The position numbers and the translations under genes were made by a program. 64,000 nucleotides of DNA from Streptomyces scabiei 87.22 (lineage in GTDB: Bacteria > Actinomycetota > Actinomycetes > Streptomycetales > Streptomycetaceae): positions 4,774,001 through 4,838,000 of the forward strand of contig NC_013929.1 of assembly GCF_000091305.1 (NCBI RefSeq). The letters are read 5' to 3'. Below the pieces are notes generated by a model. The model was not told the DNA's origin. It ran no database searches and worked only from the letters and a program-made list of their open reading frames with translations. Shown here in pieces: positions 44,175 through 52,396 of the stretch (positions are counted from its first letter, which is position 1; each line of letters begins with the position of its first letter).

Positions 44175-44610
44175 TCACTCGCCGCGTGCCAGATTCGTGC
44201 CAGAAGGCTGGTCGCGCTCCTTCCCCTTGGCCGCAGCCATAGCCTTCCGCACGGTCGCGTCCAGCTCGGCGGCGACCTCTTCTTGCCGCTCGTCATCGGA
44301 GTGCTGGTAGATCAGCGCCGCTTTCTCCGAGGACTGGCCGGCACGCACCATGGTGCCCTTGAGCGTGGCCCCGGAGCGTGTGGAGAGCGTGTGCCCCGTG
44401 TGCCGGAGGTCGTAGAACCGGAAGCCCTCCGACGTCCCGAGAGGTCGACGTCCCGGCGGCGGAGGCCGGCCACTTCCTCGGGCCGCATCGGCCCGTACGC
44501 GCCGAGATGGACCATGAGCCGCCACCGCATCCCCACCGCCTCGGCGAGGGCATCGACCTGGGCGACGGTGGCAGCTGGCGACGGCTTCGTAAGCTCAAGA
44601 ACGGCTGACC
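44175..44610 (-). pseudogene. Broken tyrosine integrase
   Basis: One frame reads TVAQVDALAEAVGMRWRLMV and GPMRPEEVAGLRRRDVDL, a core integrase segment. After a frame change and a deletion the second part reads FRFYDLRHTGHTLSTRSG and SEKAALIYQHSDDERQEEVA with box II Arg-His and the catalytic Tyr region. About half the catalytic domain and the whole N-terminus are missing. Adjacent to att copy 2, as expected for a site-specific element of the pSAM2 class. Confidence 0.85.
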
Positions 44611-44687
44611 GGTGTCAGGGCAGGCCAGGACACCAGCAGGCTGCTTCAGCACGTTGGTACTCTCCGCATCTACGGCGAGGAGGGGAG

Positions 44688-45077
44688 ATGATCGTGGGAG
44701 CAGCGCCGTCGAGTCCTCCGAGCCGCTGGTTCAGAGGAACTGGCTTTGGTGTCCTCTTCGGTGGGCTGACTGCGGTGGTGTCCATTGCTGCCATTGGGAA
44801 TGCATGGGCTGCTTGTGACATCGGCAACGGCGTGACCAACGGCATGACTTTGCTGTTTCTTGTCCCTCTCATATGGATCGCTGCTGCGGTTCCGTGGGTG
44901 GTCCTGCACAGCACCCTAGGAAAACGTCATCGCAGGACAGCCCTGACTGCAGGGCTCATCTTCACCCTGTGGTTCACCTGGTTCCTTGTCACATGGCTCG
45001 GCATGCCGGACTCCTACCCCGCCCCGTTGTGCCCGGGCAACGTCCCACCCTGGTGGCCGAGCTTCATCCCAGCATGA
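44688..45077 (+). CDS. Small integral membrane protein
   Basis: About 129 aa from ATG 44688 after AGGAGGGG; GTG 44694 also possible. Three transmembrane helices (WFRGTGFGVLFGGLTAVVSI; GMTLLFLVPLIWIAAAVPWV; TAGLIFTLWFTWFLVTWLGM) with a periplasmic Cys before and after. Unknown family, lower GC than neighbours, cargo of the second element. Confidence 0.75.
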   Translation: MIVGAAPSSPPSRWFRGTGFGVLFGGLTAVVSIAAIGNAWAACDIGNGVTNGMTLLFLVPLIWIAAAVPWVVLHSTLGKRHRRTALTAGLIFTLWFTWFLVTWLGMPDSYPAPLCPGNVPPWWPSFIPA

Positions 45078-45571
45078 CTCCGGCGTAGCACGTGTATGGC
45101 CTCGGCAGCGGCAACCTACTCAACCCAGTGCCCCCGACCTGCTGCGGTACGCCAGCAAGATCGTGTTACGAGCTCTAAGCCGGTGCTCATCAGGCTCGGC
45201 CTTACCGCAGGCATGCCAAGTAGGGTGCCTCTCATGACCGCTTCTGCTGATCACGTCGGCAGCAGACACGAGCTCTACGAGCTGCGACCACCTACGAGTA
45301 GTCGGTGGTAGCTCCGGTCCGGCCGTCGACCCCACCATGCGGCCGGCAGAGCCGATACCGGACCGGAGTCGTTGCCCTCTTCGCCTGCCCCATGCCCGGA
45401 GGTCCGCCCGACTACCCAGCGTCTGAGGAGTGGTGCGAGCTGTGTCAAAGGCCATGCGGCTGACCGCGCAAGGGCCAGAGTGTGGCCATCGGCTGCACTG
45501 ACAGGGGCGCGCCCGGCCGTGGGTGGCCGGGCGCGCCCGTGTTGTTGTCAGGGTGTGCGCGTGGTGTGGGG
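45078..45571. other. Gene-free stretch with an inverted repeat
   Basis: 494 bases without a supported gene. CTCCGGTCCGG (45312-45322) and CCGGACCGGAG (45358-45368) can pair as an 11-bp stem across 35 bases; this could be a terminator or the end of a lost element. Confidence 0.5.
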
Positions 45572-46168
45572 TCAGTGGTGGCGGCCGCCACCGTTGTTGT
45601 TGTGGTGCCCGCCACCGTTGTTGTGGTGCCCGCCACCGTTGTTGTGGTGCCCGCCGCCGTTGTTGTGGTGCCCGCCACCGTTGTTGTGGTGCCCGCCGCC
45701 GTGGTGGTGGCCCCAGGAGTCGCTGTCGATGTAGCGTCCGCGGTCGTTGCGGAGGGTGGCGGTGTCGCGGTTGTCCCAGATGTAGCGGCGGCTGTCCTGG
45801 TAGAGGTCGGTGTCGGTGTCGCGGCCGCGTCCGGTGTGGATACGGACCGTGGTACGGCCTTCCAGGCGGTAGTCCTCGAAGGTGTAGGTCTTGCCGTCCT
45901 CGTTCTTCAGGGTCCAGCCGTCGAGGTTGACGCTGCGGCGGGCGTTGTTGGTGATCTCCACCCACTCCCGGTTCAGGGAGCGGTTGGAGCCGTCGTCGTG
46001 GCCGGGGGAGTTGTACTGGACGTCCGAGATCGTCACCCTCGACCGCTCAGGACGGGCGTGGTCGGCGGCCGACGCCGGCAGCGTGACCATGGAGACCACG
46101 GCGCCGGCGGCGAGCGCGGCGGCGACGAGGCTGCGGGCGGTGACAGAAGCGGAAGCGGAAGCGGACAT
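45572..46168 (-). CDS. Secreted lamin-tail-domain protein with His/Asn/Gly repeat tail
   Basis: 198 aa. Signal peptide SASASASVTARSLVAAALAA to LPASAADH. Residues about 42-130 form a lamin-tail (LTD) domain: SRVTISDVQYNSPG, NREWVEITNNARRSVNLDGW and RRYIWDNRDTATLRNDRG are standard. The tail (about 152-198) consists of GGGHHNN units encoded by 21-bp repeats, which could bind metal. LTDs are found in secreted nucleases and wall proteins; no nuclease domain here. Unit number can vary by slippage. Confidence 0.9.
   Translation of the reverse strand: MSASASASVTARSLVAAALAAGAVVSMVTLPASAADHARPERSRVTISDVQYNSPGHDDGSNRSLNREWVEITNNARRSVNLDGWTLKNEDGKTYTFEDYRLEGRTTVRIHTGRGRDTDTDLYQDSRRYIWDNRDTATLRNDRGRYIDSDSWGHHHGGGHHNNGGGHHNNGGGHHNNGGGHHNNGGGHHNNNGGGRHH
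45588..45708 (-). repeat. 21-bp minisatellite inside the lamin-tail gene
   Basis: About six direct copies of a 21-bp unit based on CCGTTGTTGTGGTGCCCGCC plus A or G. One unit has an extra TTG. In frame throughout, so number changes would lengthen or shorten the protein tail by seven residues. Confidence 0.88.
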
Positions 46169-46712
46169 GAGTCCCCCTCAGGGTGCGGACACCATCCCCG
46201 ACAGCCTGAACAGGCCCCGGGATCCGGTGTGGTGTGCGTCGGCGACCGGCTGGCCGCACACACACCTTGTCCACACCACCGGACACCCACGGGCAGAACA
46301 TGACCTCTGTTACCTGCTGACCACATTTCCATTACCCTCAAATGCAACGCTCACTTATGTCGCATATGGTCGCGTTGACGTACCCACAGGTCGCGGGAGG
46401 TCTTGCGGGGATTGGGGCAGGGCCTCTCTCCGCCATGGTGCGCCACCCTGCTGGGATTCCGGGCCGTCACCCGAAAGTGAGTAACAGCAGAATGGGTCCG
46501 CGAACCCGCTCAGACCAGCTGCCGGTGGCTTCGTTCATCTCCAGTGCTGTGACCGCACAGGTTCGCCGGGTCGGCGGTCGTAGCTTTGGATGTGCGGTGA
46601 CCTCCGATCCGACCGCTGGAGGCGCGATCACCGGCGCCCACCTGGTGTCCCTTGTTCGCGCGGGAGCCAAATTCGAAAGCGGTGTGCTGGTCGAACCTGG
46701 CACGGTGGCGGC
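46169..46712. other. Gene-free stretch
   Basis: 544 bases between the divergent lamin-tail and kinase genes. AT-richer around 46310-46375, probably the promoter area. No gene supported. Confidence 0.5.
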
Positions 46713-47327
46713 ATGAACCCGCCGCCCCTCTCTCGGACATCTCCTCACCACGGTCAGGTGATCGTCCTGACCGGGCCGCCCGGAGCCGGCAAGAGCACCG
46801 TGGCGCAATTGCTGGCCGATCACCTGACCCCCAGCGTTCACCTGCACAGTGACGACTTTTGGCGCTCTATCAAGCGGGGCTGGATCGCGCCTTACCTGCC
46901 CGAAGCGCACGAGCAGAACCAGGTGGTTCTGCAGGTACTGGTCTCGGCAGCGTTCGGCTACGCCGAGGGCGGCTACCAGGTGATCTGCGACGGCATCGTC
47001 GGGCCCTGGTTCATCGACTTCTTCCGCGTGACGGCCCGGGAGCGGGCCCTGCCGCTGAGCTACGTCATCCTTCGGCCGGACAAACACACCACACTGGAAC
47101 GGGCAACGAGCCGGGCCGGCGACGCGTTGACCGACCCCGAGCCGGTTCGCTCACTGCACGGCCAGTTCAGCAACCTGGCCGCTTACGAGGCCCATGTCCT
47201 GGATTCCACCACCCTGACCTCTGAGGCAACCGCCGACAGCATCCTGCGAGGCGTCGCGAGGGGTGCCTACCTCCTCGACCCGAGCGACAGCATCACCGAC
47301 GCGAACGACTCGATCTACAAGTCTTGA
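46713..47327 (+). CDS. P-loop kinase-like AAA protein
   Basis: 204 aa from ATG 46713. Walker A GPPGAGKST at 21-29, followed by LHSDDFWRSIKRG, a base-like Asp pair as in zeta toxins and small-molecule phosphotransferases, then QVICDGIVGPWFIDFF and lid Arg residues (RPDKHTTLERATSR). It would phosphorylate a small molecule; antibiotic, uridine sugar and shikimate-like targets are all possible. Ribosome site weak. Last gene before the distal att copy. Confidence 0.8.
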   Translation: MNPPPLSRTSPHHGQVIVLTGPPGAGKSTVAQLLADHLTPSVHLHSDDFWRSIKRGWIAPYLPEAHEQNQVVLQVLVSAAFGYAEGGYQVICDGIVGPWFIDFFRVTARERALPLSYVILRPDKHTTLERATSRAGDALTDPEPVRSLHGQFSNLAAYEAHVLDSTTLTSEATADSILRGVARGAYLLDPSDSITDANDSIYKS

Positions 47328-47531
47328 CAATGGCTCCGCCCGCCGTCGTGGCTGACTGTCGTCGGCTGAGGCTCAGACACTCCGGGGCGAAGAGGCCGTG
47401 CCATTCGCGTGCCAGATCCGGCGGGGAACCACGGGGAACAGCGGGGACTGGATGTGGGTGCAAACCGGGCTACAACAGCACTCCGCCGCAGGTCAGCGCA
47501 GCAACCGCCCCAAGAGACCCAAGCTCCCCAA

Positions 47532-47575
47532 GCTCCCCAAGCTGAGAGCGCGAGTTCGATTCTCGTCACCCGCTC
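47532..47575 (+). repeat. att copy 3 (partial tRNA-Gly)
   Basis: 44 bases identical to the tRNA-Gly 3' end except one T-to-C change at the left edge of the repeat. With the following hairpin, identical in its core to that behind tRNA-Gly, it may be the original chromosomal 3' end displaced by integration. Confidence 0.9.
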
Positions 47576-47582
47576 CATAATG

Positions 47583-47609
47583 AAACCCCAGGTCAGTGGC
47601 CTGGGGTTT
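47583..47609 (+). terminator. Terminator behind att copy 3
   Basis: AAACCCCAGG and CCTGGGGTTT around TCAGTGG, then TGTTTC. Confidence 0.85.
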
Positions 47610-47784
47610 GTTTCTTATCTAGACCAATTCGGGGGTTGCGCGCCTCCGCGCGCCCCTAAATCGAGGCCACGCACTCCTTTACCGGACCCTCGGACGTCAC
47701 TTTGCCTCTCCAGCCCACGACCGCCTCAAATGACGAGGCGCATTTCATGTGACCCGCAGCATAGGTCGAGTGAAGGGCGGCTAA

Positions 47785-48641
47785 GAAGCCATCTCATTTG
47801 GATGACTCGGTATTCTGTGGGTCATGGTGGGGATCGTTGAGCGGCTGGTGCCGGACGAGTTGTGGGAGTTGTTCCAGCGGGTGGTGCCGGAGGCGCCGTC
47901 GCGGCCGCAGGGCGGTGGTCGGCGTCGGCACGGCGACCGGGAAGTACTGGCCGCGATCGTCTTCGTGGCTACGTCGGGTTGTACCTGGCAGCAGCTGCCT
48001 TCGGCGTCGTTCGGCCCCTCCGGAGCGACCGCCCACCGGCGGTTCGCCGAGTGGACGAAGGCAAGGGTGTGGGCCAGGCTCCACCGCCTGGTCCTCGACG
48101 AACTCGGTGCCCGCGGTGAGCTGGACTGGTCGCGGTGCGCGGTCGACTCGGTGAACATGCGGGCCCTGAAAAGGGGGACCTGACGGGTCCGAATCCTGTC
48201 GACCGGGGCAAGTACGGATCGAAGATCCACCTGATCACCGAACGGACAGGTCTGCCCATATCTGTCGCCATTTCCGGGGCCAACCTGCACGACAGCCAGG
48301 CCCTGATCCCGCTCGTGAAGGGCATCCCGCCGATCCGCTCGCGCCGAGGCCGACGACGGCGCCGGCCCGGCAAACTCCACGCCGACAAGGGCTACGACTA
48401 CGCCCACCTGCGGCGATGGTTACGCAAGCGCGGCATCACCCACCGCATCGCCCGCAAGGGAGTCGAGTCCTCACAACGGCTGGGGCGCCACCGCTGGATC
48501 ATCGAACGCACGATGGCATGGCTCGCCGGCTGCCGCCGCCTCCACCGACGCTACGAACGCAAGGCCGACCACTTCCTCGCCTTCACCAGCATCGCCTGCA
48601 CCCTCATCTGCTACCGCAGACTCACCAAATGAGATGACTTC
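47785..48641 (+). mobile_element. Complete IS5-family insertion sequence
   Basis: 857 bp with terminal inverted repeats GAAGCCATCTCATTTGG (47785-47801) and its complement with one mismatch (48625-48641). Direct repeat TAA flanks both sides (47782-47784 and 48642-48644), a 3-bp target duplication. Two overlapping frames encode the transposase. Confidence 0.9.
47824..48632 (+). CDS. IS5-family transposase in two overlapping frames
   Basis: The first frame (47824-48183, 119 aa) is the N-terminal half (RLVPDELWELFQRVVPEAP, CTWQQLP, first Asp in CAVDSVN). The second frame (ending at 48632) continues with RGKYGSKIHLITERTGLPIS, ADKGYDYAHLR (second Asp) and HRWIIERTMAWLAG (Glu). The change is -1 around CTGAAAAGGGGG at 48168-48179, typical of programmed frameshifting in the IS427 subgroup. 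A fused protein of about 269 aa results. Probably still functional. Confidence 0.85.
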
Positions 48642-48839
48642 TAAGTCGCTTACGGGAAGGGACACTTGCGCGGCGCTGGTATGGCCGGGCGGTTCACCAT
48701 GCCCGGTACGGCCACCGGGTACGCCGGTTCCCGAAGACGTCGAACGACAGCGCGCTGTGGTCGCCCCATGCAGAAGGGGACACCGTGCAAGCCCGCGGGA
48801 GATCGGCAAGGGCTGCCGGCACCGTGCCACCCGAGGGAA

Positions 48840-49353
48840 CCGGTCGTCAGGGCGTTGCAGCAGTTCGCGGGCTTCGTTGCCCACCTGCTCCAGGCGGGCG
48901 ACGGGGTGGCTGGGCTGGGAGCACAGGCGAACCGGCCGGCCGTAGCGTTGGGCCCATTCGGCGGTGACCAACTCATCCAGCACCTCTGGTGCGTCGCGGG
49001 CCCCCTCTTCCAGCACGGCGCGGACCGCCTCGGTCACCAGGTCCAGGCGGGTCAGCTCCCGTGCGGCGGACAGGACGTGGGCGGGGTCGGTGCGCTGCGT
49101 GACGCGCCCCGTTGAGCAGGCCGGCCCGTCGGATCCGGGTGAGTGCGAGGCCCAGTAGCCGGTCGGCGCGGTCGCCTTCGGCGAGTCGGTCGCGGAAGGC
49201 GGACAGGTTCATCATGTACTGCAGCACGCAGACGGTGGCGAACTGGGCGGGTGAGAGCTCAGGGCGGCCGTCACGCGGGTACCAGACGGTGCAGTCCCCG
49301 TCACTGCAGAGGCCGTCGAGGCGGTCACGGATCCTCGCAGTAGTCGCATCCAC
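48840..49353 (-). pseudogene. IS1182-family transposase remnant
   Basis: RIRDRLDGLCSDGD, WYPRDGRPELSPAQFATVCV and RLAEGDRADRLLGLALTRI match the start of IS1182 transposases, but a family segment of about 30 residues is deleted after LQYMMNLSA. Another frame goes on with TEAVRAVLEEGARDAPEVLD and QRYGRPVRL. No C-terminal half. Abuts the 3' end of the ParA-like gene. Confidence 0.8.
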
Positions 49354-50380
49354 ACTCGTTGAGATACGGGACAGTCCACATGCACCTCGTCACCTCCCGG
49401 TAGTCCACGGAGGCCACCGAGTCGGGCAGGAGGATCGGCAGGGGAACCGCGTCCTCGTAGATCTTCTCGGCGTCTGCCGAGTACCGGATGTAGGGCAACA
49501 GCACGGAGCTGTACATCGCCTCCGCCGCGGCCGTGCCGCGGCGGGCTGCCACCTGGTCCTTCCAGGTCAGCGGCGACGTGCCGGTGAGGATCAAGCGCTT
49601 GAGTGTCGGCCGGCCGGGGACGGACCGGCTGCCGCGGTTCTTGTCGCGGACTCGCTCCAGTTCGTCCGTGAGCCGCTTGACCAGCTTGACGGCCTTGGGG
49701 TCGGCCTTGATCGACGGGATAACGGAGTCCTCTTCGTCCAGCATGCGCAGCACGGAGGAAGGCATCTTGCCGTAGCTCGCCGGGAAGTCCAGGTAGAAGA
49801 CCGCTTCGTCGCCCTTGTAGGAGTGCAGGATCTCGGCGAACCAGTCGTTGCGGTCCGCGTCCTCTGCGATGGCGCGGTCCGCGTCGGCCATGGCGGGGCT
49901 GCCGGGCACGACGCGCAGGTTCTCGATGGGCTCGAAGTCCTCTTCGGAGTCGTCGCCGTCGCCGATGCGGTAGCGGGCGGGCAGCGCGACCTCGTCCAGG
50001 GTGGCCCTGCCGTAGAACAGGTCGATCGCGGTCTTCTTGCCCTTGAGGGCGGTCTCGTCGTAGCCGAGGACGGTGGTCGACGACATGTTGCTGTCGAGGT
50101 CGAAGACAACGCCTGGGTAGCCGTCCAGGGCGGCAATGACGGCCATGGACGTGGCGCTGGTGGTCTTGGTGGACCCGCCGCCTTCGATGATGTATGCCCA
50201 GATGAGGGGCCAGTTCCGGCCCTTGGGGCGGAAGCCGGAGTCGTACCACCACCAAGACGACAGATCCGGGTCCAGGGTGTCCTCGCTGCGGTCCGTGTCG
50301 GTGTACAGGACCTCTTCGGGAGCCACTTCGGGCTTGGACTCGGCGCTTTTACGCTTGAGCCGCGGGAGCTCGCCTGCCAT
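49325..50380 (-). CDS. ParA/MinD-like ATPase
   Basis: 351 aa from ATG 50380. Deviant Walker A EGGGSTKTT at 66-74: the distal Lys-Thr is present but the signature Lys two residues before GG is Glu. VVFDLDSNMSST is the A' motif. A partner ParB is not visible. The C-terminus ends with CGCDYCEDP at the junction with the IS1182 remnant, so the last residues may be foreign. Such proteins segregate plasmids or position complexes; this probably came with a plasmid or integrated element. Confidence 0.75.
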   Translation of the reverse strand: MAGELPRLKRKSAESKPEVAPEEVLYTDTDRSEDTLDPDLSSWWWYDSGFRPKGRNWPLIWAYIIEGGGSTKTTSATSMAVIAALDGYPGVVFDLDSNMSSTTVLGYDETALKGKKTAIDLFYGRATLDEVALPARYRIGDGDDSEEDFEPIENLRVVPGSPAMADADRAIAEDADRNDWFAEILHSYKGDEAVFYLDFPASYGKMPSSVLRMLDEEDSVIPSIKADPKAVKLVKRLTDELERVRDKNRGSRSVPGRPTLKRLILTGTSPLTWKDQVAARRGTAAAEAMYSSVLLPYIRYSADAEKIYEDAVPLPILLPDSVASVDYREVTRCMWTVPYLNECGCDYCEDP

Positions 50381-50780
50381 GAGATCTCCAGGACTGCAGT
50401 GGGACGGGGGGCGAGGCTAGCGTTTCCGGACCCTTCCCCGCCCAGAATTTGCGCTGGATACGGCGGGAGGTGGCTCGCTCCTGGATGGCGGGGTGGATCG
50501 ACAACGCCGCGCTGATGCTTCGGTGTTGGCCCGGGTGTCGCGTGTTTCCACTGGTAACGCGAAAAGGGCGCTGGCCTCCAAAGCGATGGAGGCCAGGGCC
50601 CTCGTCTGCGCGAGCTCAGCCGCGTCAGGCTGCCCAGGTGGCGGGGCTGCCCGCGTCGGGGTTGGGGATGTCGGCGGCGGTTGCCGATGCGGCTGGGTGT
50701 CGCATGGTGGTGATCGGGACGGCGCCGGGTTCGGCGTCGGGTGCCCGGACCATTCGCCAGGTGTCGTCCCACTCGCAGCC
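50381..50780. other. Gap with a possible C-terminal gene fragment
   Basis: 400 bases between ParA and the nuclease gene. On the minus strand 50625-50773 reads EWDDTWRMVRAPDAEPGAVP and on to a stop after SPATWAA, with a gene-like third-base bias, as if the end of a gene whose start has been replaced by the nuclease gene. No start codon or family is recognised. Confidence 0.35.
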
Positions 50781-51773
50781 ATGAACTACTACGCGGCGCA
50801 GGCCAAGACCGCCACCGGGTGGATCAAGTCCCGCTTCGAAAGCTGCCAGAAGCGCCCCTTCGATCTGGTCCTGAGGGACATCAGGGGCACCACCACGCTC
50901 GGCCGCCTCAAGTTCGACCAATGGGTCCTCGGCTTCGCCTACGACGGCAGTCGGCGCGTCGACTACGCCGCCGGCATCGAGAACATATGGGTCCAGCCCA
51001 TACCCAGCGAAGATGCCACGAAATGGCGGCTCGGCCAGCACTTCCGCCACAGCATCAACGCATCCGACAGCGATCCGGACCCCAAGGTGACCGCGCCTCA
51101 GACCGAGGCCCGTGACGAGTTGCTCGGCGTGTGGGACAGCAGGCCTCACTGGACCCTCACGTACACCTCCCCGGACAAGGGCGCTCTGTACGATCAGGGC
51201 AATCAGCAGCGCGCCCTCTCGACCGTTTCGATGGACCTGAGTGCCAGCTCCCCCAATGCTGCCCCCTTCACTGGGGGAGGCAGCGTCTACAACTCGAGCG
51301 TTCGCTACGACTACGCCGGAAAAATCGCGGGCACGTTCAAGGGAACGGTCTTCACCAAGGCCCGTGTGGAACTCGTGATGAGCCAGAAGCCGGCGGTCAA
51401 CGAAAGCGCCCTGCACATCTACGACGCCCTGAACCGCCCCGAGCGGACCTTCCCCTCCTGGCCCGGTAAGAGCGTTCCAGGGGTCAAGGAACCGCTGCAC
51501 CGGCTGGTCGACAAGGAGAAGCAGAAGAACAACCGCACCCGCTCGATCAAGGAATGCGGGAAGGTATGGGGCGACTACGCGGGAACCGACCTTCAGTGCG
51601 ACGAGTACCCCTTCGCCTCCACGAAGGAGGGTTCCACCAAGGGTGACAACCGGTTCTCCGTCCGGCTGATCGACGGCGCCGACAATGAGACCGGCGGTCG
51701 CAGGCTCGACCAGATGTACACCCTCAACCGGATCCTGGACGGCGACGCCTTCTACATGAAGATCACCAACTAG
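50781..51773 (+). CDS. NucA/NucB-type deoxyribonuclease domain protein, apparently lacking its signal peptide
   Basis: 330 aa from ATG 50781 (MNYYAAQAKTATGWIKSRFE). The last 90 residues carry the NucA/NucB domain: RSIKECGKVWGDYAG, CDEYPFASTKEG and DGDAFYMKIT, including the conserved Asp-Glu pair. Family members in Streptomyces are normally secreted, with a signal peptide before the GWIKxRF segment; here no ribosome site and no signal sequence can be seen, so the 5' end is probably lost. The gene directly downstream looks like a partner or immunity protein. Confidence 0.8.
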   Translation: MNYYAAQAKTATGWIKSRFESCQKRPFDLVLRDIRGTTTLGRLKFDQWVLGFAYDGSRRVDYAAGIENIWVQPIPSEDATKWRLGQHFRHSINASDSDPDPKVTAPQTEARDELLGVWDSRPHWTLTYTSPDKGALYDQGNQQRALSTVSMDLSASSPNAAPFTGGGSVYNSSVRYDYAGKIAGTFKGTVFTKARVELVMSQKPAVNESALHIYDALNRPERTFPSWPGKSVPGVKEPLHRLVDKEKQKNNRTRSIKECGKVWGDYAGTDLQCDEYPFASTKEGSTKGDNRFSVRLIDGADNETGGRRLDQMYTLNRILDGDAFYMKITN

Positions 51774-51791
51774 CAGAAGGGCAGCGGCATC

Positions 51792-52319
51792 ATGGCGCTC
51801 CTGGCCGAATACAGCTGCAAGGCCACACCCGCCCGCCGCGTCGTGGAGGTCTACGACGCCGACGCCTACATCGGCGACGACGACGCCATGGCCGCTGCCC
51901 GCAGGCAGGTGGTGGCCGGCAACGGCTACCACCTGTACCTCCGCAGTCTGCAACCCGACATCGACGTCGAGGTCGCCATCCGCGTCTGGGACACCCCGCC
52001 GGCCCCGCCCGCCGACGCGGAAGGCCAAGTCTCCGTGAGTATCGAGTCCGAAACCGGCGTCCTCGTCGTCAACCAACTGGAGTACGGGCCCGCGGGGGAA
52101 ATGACCCTGCCCCGCCCTGGCGTCTACGAAGGCCAAGCCTGGTGGGTCGGCCGCCAGGCGACCGCGGACTACTACGAGAGCAGCCTCGACCACCCCACGG
52201 ACAACACCTTCGAAGACCACCTGACCCAGGCGTGGAACGACTGCCCCGTCACCGAACGCTACGTGTTTGACCTCGCCTACATCCGCGAACCCGAGCCCGT
52301 CGATGAAGACGATCTCTGA
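51792..52319 (+). CDS. Hypothetical protein, candidate nuclease immunity protein
   Basis: 175 aa, 18 bp after the nuclease gene with AGAAGGGCAG upstream. Acidic (pI visibly low; ends EPEPVDEDDL), beta-rich, no signal peptide. I recognise no family. An acidic cytoplasmic protein directly after a nuclease toxin fits an inhibitor, but this rests on position and charge. Confidence 0.7.
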   Translation: MALLAEYSCKATPARRVVEVYDADAYIGDDDAMAAARRQVVAGNGYHLYLRSLQPDIDVEVAIRVWDTPPAPPADAEGQVSVSIESETGVLVVNQLEYGPAGEMTLPRPGVYEGQAWWVGRQATADYYESSLDHPTDNTFEDHLTQAWNDCPVTERYVFDLAYIREPEPVDEDDL

Positions 52320-52396
52320 GATCCGTTCGTTCCGGTGTGACAGCCGCCTCGAAGGACCCGCCTCGACGACTGCGAACGCTGGCATGATGCGCGCTC

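Larger units (their letters stand above)
39388..47575 (+). mobile_element. Two tandem remnants of tRNA-Gly-integrated elements
   Basis: The 3' 44 bases of tRNA-Gly (39388-39431) recur in direct orientation at 44080-44123 and 47532-47575, each with one mismatch and each followed by a terminator. They bound segments of 4.65 and 3.4 kb. The second contains a broken tyrosine integrase next to its left att copy, as in pSAM2-type actinomycete elements. No replication or transfer gene remains, so the elements look defective. Cargo: oxidoreductases, hydrolase, TetR, membrane, lamin-tail and kinase genes. Confidence 0.75.

Noticed and set aside
45588..45708. CRISPR-like regular repeats
   Set aside because: Units are contiguous 21-bp in-frame repeats with no spacers, inside a protein gene; no cas genes are present.
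47315..47578. Short minus-strand frame beginning ERVTRIELALSAWG, also seen opposite the tRNA-Gly gene
   Set aside because: It is simply the reverse translation of the tRNA-Gly 3' end, a frequent annotation artefact.
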